A DNA stretch of 41,463 bases, from positions 1 to 41,463 of the forward strand of contig JAIEPE010000033.1 of NCBI GenBank assembly GCA_019749915.1, written 5' to 3'. Under the pieces are notes generated by a model that saw only the letters and a program-made list of their open reading frames with translations, was not told the origin of the DNA and did no database searches. Numbering within the stretch: position 1 is the first letter of the stretch; each line of letters opens with the position of its first letter. The position numbers and the translations under genes were made by a program. This DNA is from Alphaproteobacteria bacterium. Lineage in GTDB: Bacteria > Pseudomonadota > Alphaproteobacteria > UBA9655. Positions 1 to 7,297 of this stretch are shown piece after piece.

Positions 1-6
1 CATAAA

Positions 7-618
7 ATGGGAAATCAAAGCAATATAGTCAATCCAGCGGCCTTTGCAGCGGAAACGGGAACAAGCAGTTCAAACCTCTACATCAATATTAATGGTCAAG
101 GAACAGGAACATTGACAGGGGCTAATGTTGCTCCAACTCTTGTCAAAACTGATAGATTGTTAGGCTTTGGTGAACACGCGACTCGAGCCGTCAATTCGGC
201 TGCAGAAAATGATCTTTTTTCAGCAGGAGAGATTGATGCGAGTTGGGTCTACATTGAAGTTATGCGAACTCCAGCTGCTATGTATCTTCAAAATTGTTTT
301 TATCTGGGGACGAATGTTAGTTCCATAAATGTCTTTCGGGCTGACATGATTAACTCTACGCTAAGTGTGACAGAAAGCATAAATTTTACAAACTGCATCA
401 TTACGAGACTTGAAGCTTCGGCAGTTTCTCTCGAAGGAAACAAGCTAGATACCCTTAAAGCTTGGTTTCGTTTTTTACAAAGAAACGACACGCTTTACAC
501 CTATGCTCAAGGAGGTCAGCTAAAAGGACAAGTCGTCTCATTCATAAACTTTAGAGGTCTTAATTACTCTAGTTCAAACTCTCCGACTCAAGCTGCTACT
601 CCAGCTGCGGGTGCTTAA
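7..618 (+). CDS. Hcp-like (TssD) type VI secretion tube protein, probable
   Basis: This 203-residue protein has no signal peptide. Hcp proteins form the hexameric rings of the type VI secretion tube and are carried out of the cell. The assignment rests on fold-like patterning rather than a signature motif: alternating beta segments, 'INFTNCIITRLEASA' around residue 125 (where Hcp has its 'NAxIxS' strand), and a C-terminal 'KGQVVSFINF' strand. The gene next door on the same strand encodes the baseplate protein TssE, which strongly supports a T6SS context. The ATG is only six bases from the window edge, so its ribosome site is not visible and the true start could lie further left. A terminator follows. 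The tail (about residues 185-203) is Ser/Thr/Ala-rich and probably disordered. Alternative: another T6SS structural protein. Confidence 0.5.
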   Translation: MGNQSNIVNPAAFAAETGTSSSNLYININGQGTGTLTGANVAPTLVKTDRLLGFGEHATRAVNSAAENDLFSAGEIDASWVYIEVMRTPAAMYLQNCFYLGTNVSSINVFRADMINSTLSVTESINFTNCIITRLEASAVSLEGNKLDTLKAWFRFLQRNDTLYTYAQGGQLKGQVVSFINFRGLNYSSSNSPTQAATPAAGA

Positions 619-655
619 ACCTAAGTGTGATCGGAAATTACTTAACCAAAAAAAG

Positions 656-681
656 CGGCTCCCCAAGGGGCCGTTTTTTTT
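656..681 (+). terminator. Rho-independent terminator after the Hcp-like gene
   Basis: A GC-rich hairpin (left arm CGGCTCCCC, two-base AA loop, right arm GGGGCCG, one bulged T) is followed directly by eight T residues. It lies 38 bases past the stop codon of the Hcp-like gene and before the start region of tssE, so the two are probably separate transcripts or partly attenuated. Confidence 0.8.
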
Positions 682-702
682 GTGGGGAATTGCTTTAAAC
701 AA

Positions 703-711
703 TGTTAAAAT
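703..711 (+). promoter_or_regulatory. possible extended -10 promoter for tssE
   Basis: The sequence TGTTAAAAT fits an extended -10 element (TG-N-TAAAAT). It sits just after the terminator and 29 bases before the tssE ATG. No convincing -35 hexamer is seen, so this rests on position plus one motif. Confidence 0.3.
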
Positions 712-739
712 AGAACAAAGTGAATTAAGGGAAGATATC

Positions 740-1228
740 ATGGAAAAAAATAAGATTCAAAGAGGAGTTCTTCCTCCCTTATTTGATCGCATTATCCAGC
801 AGAGGATAGATCAAGTTGTAGGTAAACAGCTTTTGGACGCTAAGGGACTCCAAGAGTCAATTATTAAAGAATTGTCTTTAATGCTAAATACACGGAATAC
901 GGTTAGAAAAGTAATTTACGATAATCATATTGATGAAATTCCCCTTTTTGGTCTGCCAGATTTTTTTGGACTTGAAGATTTTAGCAATTTTGATCCTTCA
1001 AATCGACAAACTTGGCCAAAAACCGCTCAAATTATCTCCACGGCCATTCAAGCCGCCGAGCCACGCCTTCAAAACGTTCATGTTAAAATTAAAGGTTATA
1101 ATACCTTTCTTCAATCTTTAGAGGTCTCAGTTTCTGCCTTGTTAAAAGAAACAAAACTCTTAAAAGAGATTCACTTTTCTTTGGAACTTCTTCGTAATTT
1201 ACAAGCATTTGGTCAGGTGGCAGCTTAA
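740..1228 (+). CDS. tssE: Type VI secretion system baseplate subunit TssE (gp25-like)
   Basis: TssE is a T4 gp25-like wedge protein of the cytoplasmic T6SS baseplate, where the contractile sheath begins. The 162-residue product has the family layout: an N-terminal 'LFDRI' segment, a helix ending 'LSLMLNTRNT' (gp25 proteins have 'LNTR' here), a 'GLPDFFGL' motif near residue 72, and a C-terminal half with 'AEPRLQNVHVKI', matching the conserved 'EPRL' strand. The ATG at 740 is preferred over an upstream in-frame ATG at 611, because 740 has a good ribosome site (AAGGGAAG, 5 bases upstream) and the extra N-terminus would run through the terminator. The rest of the T6SS locus is not in this window and presumably lies to the left. 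Confidence 0.85.
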   Translation: MEKNKIQRGVLPPLFDRIIQQRIDQVVGKQLLDAKGLQESIIKELSLMLNTRNTVRKVIYDNHIDEIPLFGLPDFFGLEDFSNFDPSNRQTWPKTAQIISTAIQAAEPRLQNVHVKIKGYNTFLQSLEVSVSALLKETKLLKEIHFSLELLRNLQAFGQVAA

Positions 1229-1245
1229 GAGATAGAATTCCTTGA

Positions 1246-1403
1246 GAGGTAATTGCAAAATTCTTCCCGCTGTGTCATCCCCGCGGCAGTGGGGATCCAA
1301 AGTACTGTTCTCTGGACCCCGCGGTTAAACCGCGGGGCGTCAATGATGGCGTGACTTTTCCAGCTGTTTGACGTCCCGCGACTTGATCGCGGGATCCAGG
1401 AAA
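1246..1403. repeat. composite palindromic intergenic repeat, copy A
   Basis: Three modules lie in tandem. The first has an AATTGCAAAATTCTT head followed by TGTCATCCCC...GGGGATCCA. The second is the palindrome GACCCCGCGGTTAAACCGCGGGGCGTC, at 1315-1341. The third is GTCCCGCGACTTGATCGCGGGATCC, at about 1372-1397. Modules two and three recur in the same order at 18663-18736, and the head module recurs at 1484-1550 (inverted) and 12661-12700. Minus-strand reading gives a 71-codon open frame that is only the repeat. This is the kind of dispersed palindromic element common in Rickettsiales-like alphaproteobacteria. Confidence 0.8.
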
Positions 1404-1483
1404 ACATTGAGGTTTGTACATTATTGAAGATAATATTCAAGACAAGAATTTTCGAAGCCCTAGGTTCAATGGAACTAACTGGT

Positions 1484-1550
1484 TTATTTGTAACCCCCTG
1501 GATCCCCGCCTCCGCGGGGATGACAACGAGAATTTTGTAATTGGCTTTTG
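1484..1550 (-). repeat. palindromic repeat copy forming the 3' end of prmC
   Basis: Read on the minus strand this is AATTACAAAATTCTCG then TTGTCATCCCC, then a hairpin CCCCGCGGAGGCGGGG and GATCCAGG. It is an inverted relative of the head module at 1246-1300 and of the copy at 12661-12700. Here it lies inside the reading frame of prmC, in the manner of Rickettsia palindromic elements. Confidence 0.75.
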
Positions 1551-2404
1551 AGTATAGAATTCATTTCAAAAGCGACAGTTCGTTCAATCCCTTGAAGATC
1601 TTTCAAAATAAACAAACACTGAAATCCTTGCTCTTGAAAGAGAGAAGTTACAGAGCCACTTTGTCCCATGCCGATTTCAAGAACAACCAGACCTCCGGAA
1701 GCCAATCGAAAAGGAATGGCTTTTGCAAGCAGAGCATAACAATCAAGACCATCTTCACCTCCAAAAAGCGCTTGGGGTGGGTCATAGGTTAGAACTGCTT
1801 TCTCTAAAGCTTCTTTCTCTTGCAATGGAATATAGGGAGGGTTGCTGACAATAATGTCAAATTTTTCACGAATCCCTTCTCCCCAATTGGAAATTTGAAA
1901 GTGAGCGCGGGGCAAAACGTCATTAAGTTCCGCATTGTTTTGTGCCATAGAGAGAGCTTTTTCCTCAATATCAACCCCAACACCAGAGGCATTTTTGAGT
2001 TCATGCAATAAGGAGATCAAAAGACATCCGGACCCTGTTCCTAAATCCAAGATGCGCCAAGGCTCATTAGTACGAGGGCCAATCCATTTTAAAACAGCCT
2101 CAACGATGAGCTCTGATTCGGGGCGCGGATCAAGAGTATGTTCATTTAATTGAAAAGCAAGACTCCAAAATTCGCGCATGCCTTTAATGCGGGAGAGAGG
2201 TTCTCTCTCAAGGCGGCGAGTCAGCCAGTCCTGAATAATTTTTTCTTCTGCAAAAGTTGGGATATAGGCTGGATTTAAAGTTACAAATGCTCCGTCACGG
2301 TTAATTGCAGCGCCTAACAACCATTTAGCCTCCTGAGAAGCTTGTGACATGCCGGCCTGAATCATTGCTTCTTCAATCGCTTTCCGCCATTCAGCGAGTG
2401 TCAT
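1484..2404 (-). CDS. prmC: Peptide chain release factor N5-glutamine methyltransferase
   Basis: PrmC methylates the Gln of the GGQ motif in release factors RF1 and RF2, using S-adenosylmethionine. The 306-residue protein has an N-terminal helical domain, the SAM-binding loop 'ILDLGTGSGCLLISLL' (about 118-133) and the catalytic 'NPPYIP' motif (about 187-192) that binds the target glutamine. It overlaps nth by four bases (ATGA), so it is the last gene of the minus-strand operon that begins near 7,196. Odd point: the natural family end lies near 'ERTVAFEMN', but this protein carries about 20 more residues ('KSQLQNSRCHPRGGGDPGGYK') encoded by a palindromic repeat that also supplies the stop codon. 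The core enzyme looks intact. Confidence 0.93.
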   Translation of the reverse strand: MTLAEWRKAIEEAMIQAGMSQASQEAKWLLGAAINRDGAFVTLNPAYIPTFAEEKIIQDWLTRRLEREPLSRIKGMREFWSLAFQLNEHTLDPRPESELIVEAVLKWIGPRTNEPWRILDLGTGSGCLLISLLHELKNASGVGVDIEEKALSMAQNNAELNDVLPRAHFQISNWGEGIREKFDIIVSNPPYIPLQEKEALEKAVLTYDPPQALFGGEDGLDCYALLAKAIPFRLASGGLVVLEIGMGQSGSVTSLFQEQGFQCLFILKDLQGIERTVAFEMNSILKSQLQNSRCHPRGGGDPGGYK

Positions 2405-3063
2405 AGAGGATCCGCCGTTTTATGGAGATAATGGCACTCTTCTCGAACAGGACAGGTGGGGCAAAGGGGCCTGCGTGCCTTACAAATATAGCGCCCATGG
2501 AGAACAAGCCAATGATGGGCTTTTAAAAGCCACTGCGACGGGATTCGTTTCATGAGCTGTTTTTCAACTTCAAGAGGCGTTTTGCCGTGGGCGAGCCCCG
2601 TGCGATTTGAAACCCGGAAAATGTGGGTATCCACAGCAATTACTGGTTCTTGAAAGGCGGCATTCAAAACCACATTGGCAGTTTTGCGTCCTACGCCAGG
2701 GAGAGATTCAAGATCCTCTCTTTTATTAGGAACAATCCCCTTAAATTGGCTCACAAGCTTTTGACAAAGTCCCATCAAATTGCGGGCTTTAGCATTGTAA
2801 AGACCAATGGTATTAATATATTTTTTAAGGCCTTCTTCTCCTAAAGCGAGCATTTTTTCAGGTGTATCTGCCACTTTAAAAAGCTCGACAGTGGCCTTGT
2901 TGACCCCTTTGTCCGTGGCTTGGGCTGACAAAACAACAGCAACCAGAAGAGTAAATGAATTTATTGAATAGAGCTCTCCCTTCGGATTAGGATTTTGAGC
3001 GGATAACTTTTCAAAGAAGTGCTCAATTTCCGTAGAGGTCATCAGGGACGATGTCATTGGCAA
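2401..3063 (-). CDS. nth: Endonuclease III (DNA glycosylase/AP lyase)
   Basis: The enzyme removes oxidised pyrimidines and cuts the abasic site in base excision repair. The 220-residue protein has the helix-hairpin-helix 'LPGVGRKTANVV' (about 122-133; the Lys is the catalytic one), followed by the catalytic Asp in 'VDTHIFRVSNR'. The C-terminal [4Fe-4S] cluster ligands are all present with the classical spacing C-x6-C-x2-C-x5-C ('CKARRPLCPTCPVREEC'). The first ATG overlaps the end of dapB by ten bases. A second Met two codons later overlaps the dapB stop by about two bases and is an equally possible start. The stop overlaps the prmC start, so the genes are translationally coupled. Confidence 0.95.
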   Translation of the reverse strand: MPMTSSLMTSTEIEHFFEKLSAQNPNPKGELYSINSFTLLVAVVLSAQATDKGVNKATVELFKVADTPEKMLALGEEGLKKYINTIGLYNAKARNLMGLCQKLVSQFKGIVPNKREDLESLPGVGRKTANVVLNAAFQEPVIAVDTHIFRVSNRTGLAHGKTPLEVEKQLMKRIPSQWLLKAHHWLVLHGRYICKARRPLCPTCPVREECHYLHKTADPL

Positions 3064-3848
3064 AAACCTAACACATGATCGATAGTATAGAGACCCGGCG
3101 CCTTGTCCTTAAGCCACAGAGCTCCTTTGATAGCACCTTGAGAAAAGAGGGAAGGATTAAGGGCACGATGTTCCAGAGTGATCATGTCTTTCTCTCCTGC
3201 AAAAATGACAGAGTGATCTCCAACAACACCTCCTCCCCTTAAAACAGCACACTCAAGGGTATGAGGAGGACGCGGGGATTGGGAAGGGTAGGGTGGTGTG
3301 TTATGATTTAAACTTATGTCTTCAGCAAGGGCCTTTGCAAGAGAAAGGGAAGTTCCTGAGGGCGCATCGGCCTTATGACGATGGTGCATTTCAAGAAGGC
3401 TAATATCATAGTTGGGACCAAGAGCTTTTGAAGTTATTTTTATGAGTTGTTTCAAAAGGGCGATTCCAAAACTTGTATTAGGGGCTAGCAGGATAGGAAT
3501 TTGGAAGGCGGCCTTTTTTAAAATGTCCTGCTGCGTGTTGTTCAAGCCTGTCACACAAACCACATAAGGTTTTTCCTGTTGGAGAGCTTCTAAAAGATAA
3601 AGTTCCAGCACCTCAGGGTGACTAAAATCAATAATGACTTGAGCGTCTTTAAAGGCATTTTTTGGGGAATCGGTGATGGAAAGGTTTGTCGGAGGCGTTC
3701 CCATGAGAACGCCTACATCCGATCCTACCAAAGGATTACCTGGTCGCGTTAAAACGCCCGCAATTTCAACATCGGGGTGTTTTGTGATTTCTTTGAGAGT
3801 TAACCTCCCCATTCGTCCTGTTGCCCCTGCAAGCGCTATATTAAGCAT
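3054..3848 (-). CDS. dapB: 4-Hydroxy-tetrahydrodipicolinate reductase
   Basis: DapB reduces hydroxy-tetrahydrodipicolinate with NAD(P)H in the diaminopimelate/lysine pathway, which supplies meso-DAP for peptidoglycan. The 264-residue protein has the N-terminal nucleotide-binding loop 'GATGRMGR' (about 8-15), the conserved 'HHRHKADAPSGT' substrate and catalytic motif (about 154-165), and the C-terminal 'LEHRALNP' segment. Length is normal for the family. It overlaps nth and hprK at its two ends (10 and 8 bases), so all belong to one compact operon. No missing key residue is seen. Confidence 0.96.
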   Translation of the reverse strand: MLNIALAGATGRMGRLTLKEITKHPDVEIAGVLTRPGNPLVGSDVGVLMGTPPTNLSITDSPKNAFKDAQVIIDFSHPEVLELYLLEALQQEKPYVVCVTGLNNTQQDILKKAAFQIPILLAPNTSFGIALLKQLIKITSKALGPNYDISLLEMHHRHKADAPSGTSLSLAKALAEDISLNHNTPPYPSQSPRPPHTLECAVLRGGGVVGDHSVIFAGEKDMITLEHRALNPSLFSQGAIKGALWLKDKAPGLYTIDHVLGFCQ

Positions 3849-4263
3849 TTTCTTTTCCCATTTTTAATTCCACTTTAAGGGCCCCTAGAGGATCATACTT
3901 AGCCAGTTTTAAGGAAGGAATAGGGATATTATGATACTGGATAAAAGTGGGGTCGGGCAAGCGAAGGACTTCATCTAACTCGCAAATTTCAACGACAAGG
4001 CTTAAGGGCGATTTGTTCTGAGAAGGGAAAGGGCAAATGCCAACGCCGCGTACCTCCAGAAGACCTTTTAAAGCGTTAGGACAAGAAACATAAACCTCTT
4101 CTTTATCAAGGATAAGGCATGTTTGATCATCGGCCACAAGGCGGGCTCCACGATCGATAAGTTGTAAGGCAAGAGATGATTTTCCCATCCCCGGTTTTCC
4201 CGTAAGAAGGACTGCTTTTCCTTGTATTTCTACGGCTGTACCGTGAAGAGTTAAAAACGTCAT
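3841..4263 (-). CDS. hprK: HPr kinase/phosphorylase, short alphaproteobacterial form
   Basis: Only the catalytic C-terminal domain of HPr kinase is present, in 140 residues. Full-length HprK proteins have about 310 residues and an extra N-terminal domain; this short form is usual in alphaproteobacteria. The Walker A loop 'GKPGMGKS' lies at residues 22-29, followed by the 'RGARLVADDQT' catalytic segment with the conserved Asp residues. The HprK signature appears as 'EVRGVGICPF' near residue 85. Its usual role is Ser-phosphorylation of HPr in a regulatory (nitrogen-type) phosphotransferase system, but no HPr, EI or EIIA gene lies in this window. It is packed between rsmB and dapB with overlaps. 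Confidence 0.88.
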   Translation of the reverse strand: MTFLTLHGTAVEIQGKAVLLTGKPGMGKSSLALQLIDRGARLVADDQTCLILDKEEVYVSCPNALKGLLEVRGVGICPFPSQNKSPLSLVVEICELDEVLRLPDPTFIQYHNIPIPSLKLAKYDPLGALKVELKMGKENA

Positions 4264-5543
4264 AGAATGCCTTTAATAAATTTGGCGGCAAAAAAGCCAT
4301 CGGTATTATTTTGTAAGGGAGAAAGAGTTAAAAAGGGCGCTTCCTGAAGGCCACAATTGATCAGGGTAAAATCAGGATTGTCTTTTAAAAATCCCTGAGC
4401 GATATCTTCATTTTCCTCACAAAAGAGGGAGCAGGTGGCATACACAAGACTGCCTCCAGGTTTTACTAAAGCTGCGGCCCCATTAATAAGACTTTTTTGA
4501 AGGGCTGTCAGCTCAGCAATATCTTGAGGAGTGATGTTCCACTTTTGATCGGGATTGCGTCGCCAGGTGCCGCTGCCAGAACAAGGAGCATCTACCAAAA
4601 CATGATCAAAGCGCTCTTTTTGCCTTTTCAGCCATTTATCCGTTATGCCCGAAATTTCGCGCAGCTCTACATTGCAAACTCCCGCTCGTTTCAGGCGTTC
4701 CTTGGTGCGTTTGAGGCGCCAGGCAGCCGTGTCCGTTGCGACAACGCGCCCCTTGTTGTTAAGGAGGGCTGCAAGAGCCAGGGTTTTTCCCCCCGCACCT
4801 GCACACAGATCCAGGACGCTTTGCCCGGGTTGAATCTCCAAGAGTTGAGCCACCATTTGGGAACCTTCATCTTGAAGCTCAATAAGCCCCTCTTGGAAGG
4901 CTTTTGTTTGAGTAATGTTTTCACGGCTCTTGATACGCAAACCCCAAGGAGAATAGCGCGTTATTTCAGCATTAAGTCCCGTGCTGTTCAAATTCATTAA
5001 GGCCGCGTCACGGGTTGTTTTCAAAAGATTAACGCGTAAATCTAAAGGAGCTTGCTCTAAAAAAGAACGGGCTTCAGTCTGTAAATTGTCTCCAAAACGG
5101 CGTTTTAAGAAGGGAAAAAGGGATTCGGGATATTCTCCTTCAATCCAAGGGGGAAGCTTATCAAGTTTTGGGAGTGCTTCAAAAATGGAACGCTCCTTAT
5201 CGGACAGTCTTTCTGGGGCGTACTTTTCTTCTGAAAATAAGATGCCGAATTTTTCTCGGGGCATTTTTTCAAAGAGCCAAAGATAGGAAAGAAGGCGAAT
5301 GCGTGCCGCATCATAAGGAGCCATTAAAAGGGGAGAAAGACTGCGTTCCAGGGCCCACCAATCACAAGAAGCTCTATGACGTATAATAGCGTAAACGAGG
5401 GCTGAAATTGATTGACGATCTTTGGAGCCAATATAGCGGCGGGTTTTAAAATAGGTATGGCTAAGTTGATCCAGCGGTTTTTTCTCAGCTCCATGGAGGG
5501 TCAAAATTTCAATTACGCTTTGAAGACGAGCAGCATCCTTCAT
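4260..5543 (-). CDS. rsmB: 16S rRNA (cytosine-C5) methyltransferase, RsmB family
   Basis: A 427-residue SAM-dependent RNA m5C methyltransferase. The N-terminal quarter resembles the NusB-like RNA-binding domain of RsmB, with short motifs such as 'SYLWLFEKMP'. The catalytic domain follows, with 'VLDLCAGAGGKTLALAALL' (SAM-binding loop, about 244-262), 'VDAPCSGSGTWRRNPD' (catalytic Cys in PCSG) and 'YATCSLFCEENE' (second Cys in TCS). Both active-site cysteines of the family are therefore present. The likely substrate is C967 of 16S rRNA, though the family also contains RsmF-like and tRNA enzymes, so the exact base is inferred. It overlaps hprK and rlmE by four bases at each end. Confidence 0.9.
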   Translation of the reverse strand: MKDAARLQSVIEILTLHGAEKKPLDQLSHTYFKTRRYIGSKDRQSISALVYAIIRHRASCDWWALERSLSPLLMAPYDAARIRLLSYLWLFEKMPREKFGILFSEEKYAPERLSDKERSIFEALPKLDKLPPWIEGEYPESLFPFLKRRFGDNLQTEARSFLEQAPLDLRVNLLKTTRDAALMNLNSTGLNAEITRYSPWGLRIKSRENITQTKAFQEGLIELQDEGSQMVAQLLEIQPGQSVLDLCAGAGGKTLALAALLNNKGRVVATDTAAWRLKRTKERLKRAGVCNVELREISGITDKWLKRQKERFDHVLVDAPCSGSGTWRRNPDQKWNITPQDIAELTALQKSLINGAAALVKPGGSLVYATCSLFCEENEDIAQGFLKDNPDFTLINCGLQEAPFLTLSPLQNNTDGFFAAKFIKGIL

Positions 5544-6211
5544 GGGTGAAATCCTATAGCGATCACGTACATTTCTGCCGAATCTGCTCGACTAGCCGGT
5601 GGTTTAAAATGGGTCACTTTTTTAAAATGTTTTTTCATTAATGTTAAAATTTCCTTCTCAGTGCCACCACGTAAAACTTTTATCACGAGGGAGCCGTCCA
5701 TTTCTAACACTTCTTGAGCAAAAAGATAGGCTTCTTCTGCGAGAGCCATAATGCGTAAATGATCCGTTTGTGTATGGCCTGTGCTAGAGGTAGCCATATC
5801 GCTTAGTACTACGTTGACAGGGCCTCCTAAGGCTTCTTTTAGACCCTTGAGGACCGTAGGATCCGTAAAGTCTCCACAAATGAAATGAACATCTTTCAGC
5901 GGCTCCATGGGATTTAAATCAATGGCAATAACTTTTCCTTGAGAACCAACGCGTTCAAGGGCTACTTGACACCACCCCCCGGGAGTTGCCCCAAGATCCA
6001 CCACATGAGCACCTGGTTTCAAAATTTTAAATTTATCATCAATTTCCCGTAGCTTATAAGCGGCTCTGGAGCGATAATTCGCCTTTTTTGCCTTTTGTAC
6101 GTAAGGGTCGTTCAATTGCCGTGTCAGCCATCTTTGAGAAGAGATTTTTCTACCCCGTGCTGTTTTAAGGCGCACAGAAAGGGGCCGACTTGAGATGTTT
6201 TTACTTTTCAT
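5540..6211 (-). CDS. rlmE: 23S rRNA 2'-O-ribose U2552 methyltransferase (FtsJ/RrmJ)
   Basis: RlmE methylates the ribose of U2552 in 23S rRNA late in large-subunit assembly. The 223-residue protein has the catalytic tetrad K-D-K-E: Lys in 'RAAYKLREIDDKF', Asp in 'LSDMA', Lys in 'VIKVLRGG' and Glu in 'SAEMYVIAIG'. The SAM loop is 'VVDLGATPGGWCQVA' (about 70-84). A basic N-terminal 20 residues may contact RNA. It overlaps the phosphatase gene upstream by 11 bases and rsmB downstream by four, so three RNA- or nucleotide-related genes are translationally coupled here. Confidence 0.95.
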   Translation of the reverse strand: MKSKNISSRPLSVRLKTARGRKISSQRWLTRQLNDPYVQKAKKANYRSRAAYKLREIDDKFKILKPGAHVVDLGATPGGWCQVALERVGSQGKVIAIDLNPMEPLKDVHFICGDFTDPTVLKGLKEALGGPVNVVLSDMATSSTGHTQTDHLRIMALAEEAYLFAQEVLEMDGSLVIKVLRGGTEKEILTLMKKHFKKVTHFKPPASRADSAEMYVIAIGFHP

Positions 6212-7196
6212 GAGATATCAAATCCAAAAGGATTCCTTCTCGCAGGCCACGATCTGCAACGCGTACAGGATTTATTGGAAAGACATCATAGATGCCTTGA
6301 AAAATGGCCATGCCCCCCAGAACGAGTTCAGAGCGCATGGGACCAATACAAGGGTGAATCAACCTCTCTTCAACGCTCATGGAAAAAAGTGAGGAAATGG
6401 TTTTATTGATCATCTCTGGCGTTAACAATTGGCCGCTCACCCGTGTTCTATCATAGCGATCAAGTTTCATGTGAATGGCTGAAATCGTTGTTACAGTTCC
6501 GCTCGTTCCAATAAGTTGAACGTTATTCTTGCGCATTTGGGGATAGATATGGGCTTTGTCAGAAAAGCTTTTGGCTTCTTTTGCTACTAATTTTCGAATT
6601 TTTTGAAGAGAAGTCAGAGGTGTTTTATTAAACCGCGTCATTTCGGCGACGGTCACCACACCAAGGGGAAGGGAGATACACTCAATGATTTCGGGATATT
6701 TTTGGGAAAAAAGTTCCATCCACATAACTTCTGTGCTCCCGCCTCCAATATCAAAAGCAATCGCATACTTGGTGCTGGAATCCAAAAGATCGGCACAAGC
6801 AAGAATGGCAAGTCTTGCCTCTTCTGCAGGGGAGATGACCTCTAATTGAATGCCCGTTTGTGAACGAATAACGTCAAGAAATGCTTGACGATTTGATGCC
6901 TGACGGCAGGTGGCTGTGGCAATATAACGTCCTTGGCTGATGGGGTAAGCTTTAAGCTTTTCAGCACAAATTTTAAGAGCAGAAAGGGCTCTGCGTGCAG
7001 CTTCCTTTGAGATGTGTCCCTTGGTGGCTAACTCATCACCCAGGCGAACCACTTTAACAAAAGAATCAACAACTTTGGGGCCATTTGGCGTAACTTCCGC
7101 AATTAAAAGACGACAAGTATTTGTTCCCAAATCAAGAGATGCAATGTACTCTTTGGGAGTTGAATTAGTGCCATTTTTTAAAATATCTTCATCCAT
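6201..7196 (-). CDS. ppx: Ppx/GppA family phosphatase (short form)
   Basis: An actin-fold exopolyphosphatase / guanosine pentaphosphate phosphatase. The 331 residues cover the two-lobed catalytic core only and lack the C-terminal HD-like domain of long Ppx proteins. Motifs are 'SLDLGTNTCRLLIAEV' (phosphate loop 1, about 20-35), 'FDIGGGSTEV' (about 149-158), 'LGVVTVAE' and 'GTSGTVTT'. It is the first gene of the minus-strand operon that continues through rlmE to prmC. Upstream is a weak promoter match (TTGCCC, 17 bases, TAGTGT) that would start transcription at or very near the ATG. Whether the substrate is polyphosphate or pppGpp cannot be told from sequence. Confidence 0.88.
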   Translation of the reverse strand: MDEDILKNGTNSTPKEYIASLDLGTNTCRLLIAEVTPNGPKVVDSFVKVVRLGDELATKGHISKEAARRALSALKICAEKLKAYPISQGRYIATATCRQASNRQAFLDVIRSQTGIQLEVISPAEEARLAILACADLLDSSTKYAIAFDIGGGSTEVMWMELFSQKYPEIIECISLPLGVVTVAEMTRFNKTPLTSLQKIRKLVAKEAKSFSDKAHIYPQMRKNNVQLIGTSGTVTTISAIHMKLDRYDRTRVSGQLLTPEMINKTISSLFSMSVEERLIHPCIGPMRSELVLGGMAIFQGIYDVFPINPVRVADRGLREGILLDLISHEK

Positions 7197-7202
7197 AGCC
7201 CT

Positions 7203-7231
7203 ACACTAAAGCGACTTTTTCTTATGGGCAA
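7203..7231 (-). promoter_or_regulatory. possible sigma-70 promoter for the ppx-prmC operon
   Basis: On the minus strand TTGCCC (-35) and TAGTGT (-10) are separated by 17 bases. The predicted start point falls almost on the ppx ATG, which would give a leaderless or nearly leaderless message, so the match is weak. A similar TAGTGT -10 appears upstream of the phosphopantetheinyl transferase. Confidence 0.28.
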
Positions 7232-7254
7232 CTTTTATATTGTGGAGGGAGGAT

Positions 7255-7285
7255 AACGCCCCGCGACTTGATCGCGGAGGCGAAA
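7255..7285. repeat. partial palindromic repeat
   Basis: CCGCGACTTGATCGCGG at 7261-7277 is the core hairpin of the third module seen at 1372-1397 and 18708-18736, without the GGATCCAG flank. It lies between two minus-strand genes and could act as a hairpin between the exported-protein gene and ppx. Confidence 0.6.
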
Positions 7286-7297
7286 TAAGCCCTCAAA

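Noticed and set aside
1225-1440. 71-codon minus-strand open frame
   Set aside because: It is the translation of the composite palindromic repeat ('WIPRSSRG', 'WIPTAAGMTQ'); not a gene.
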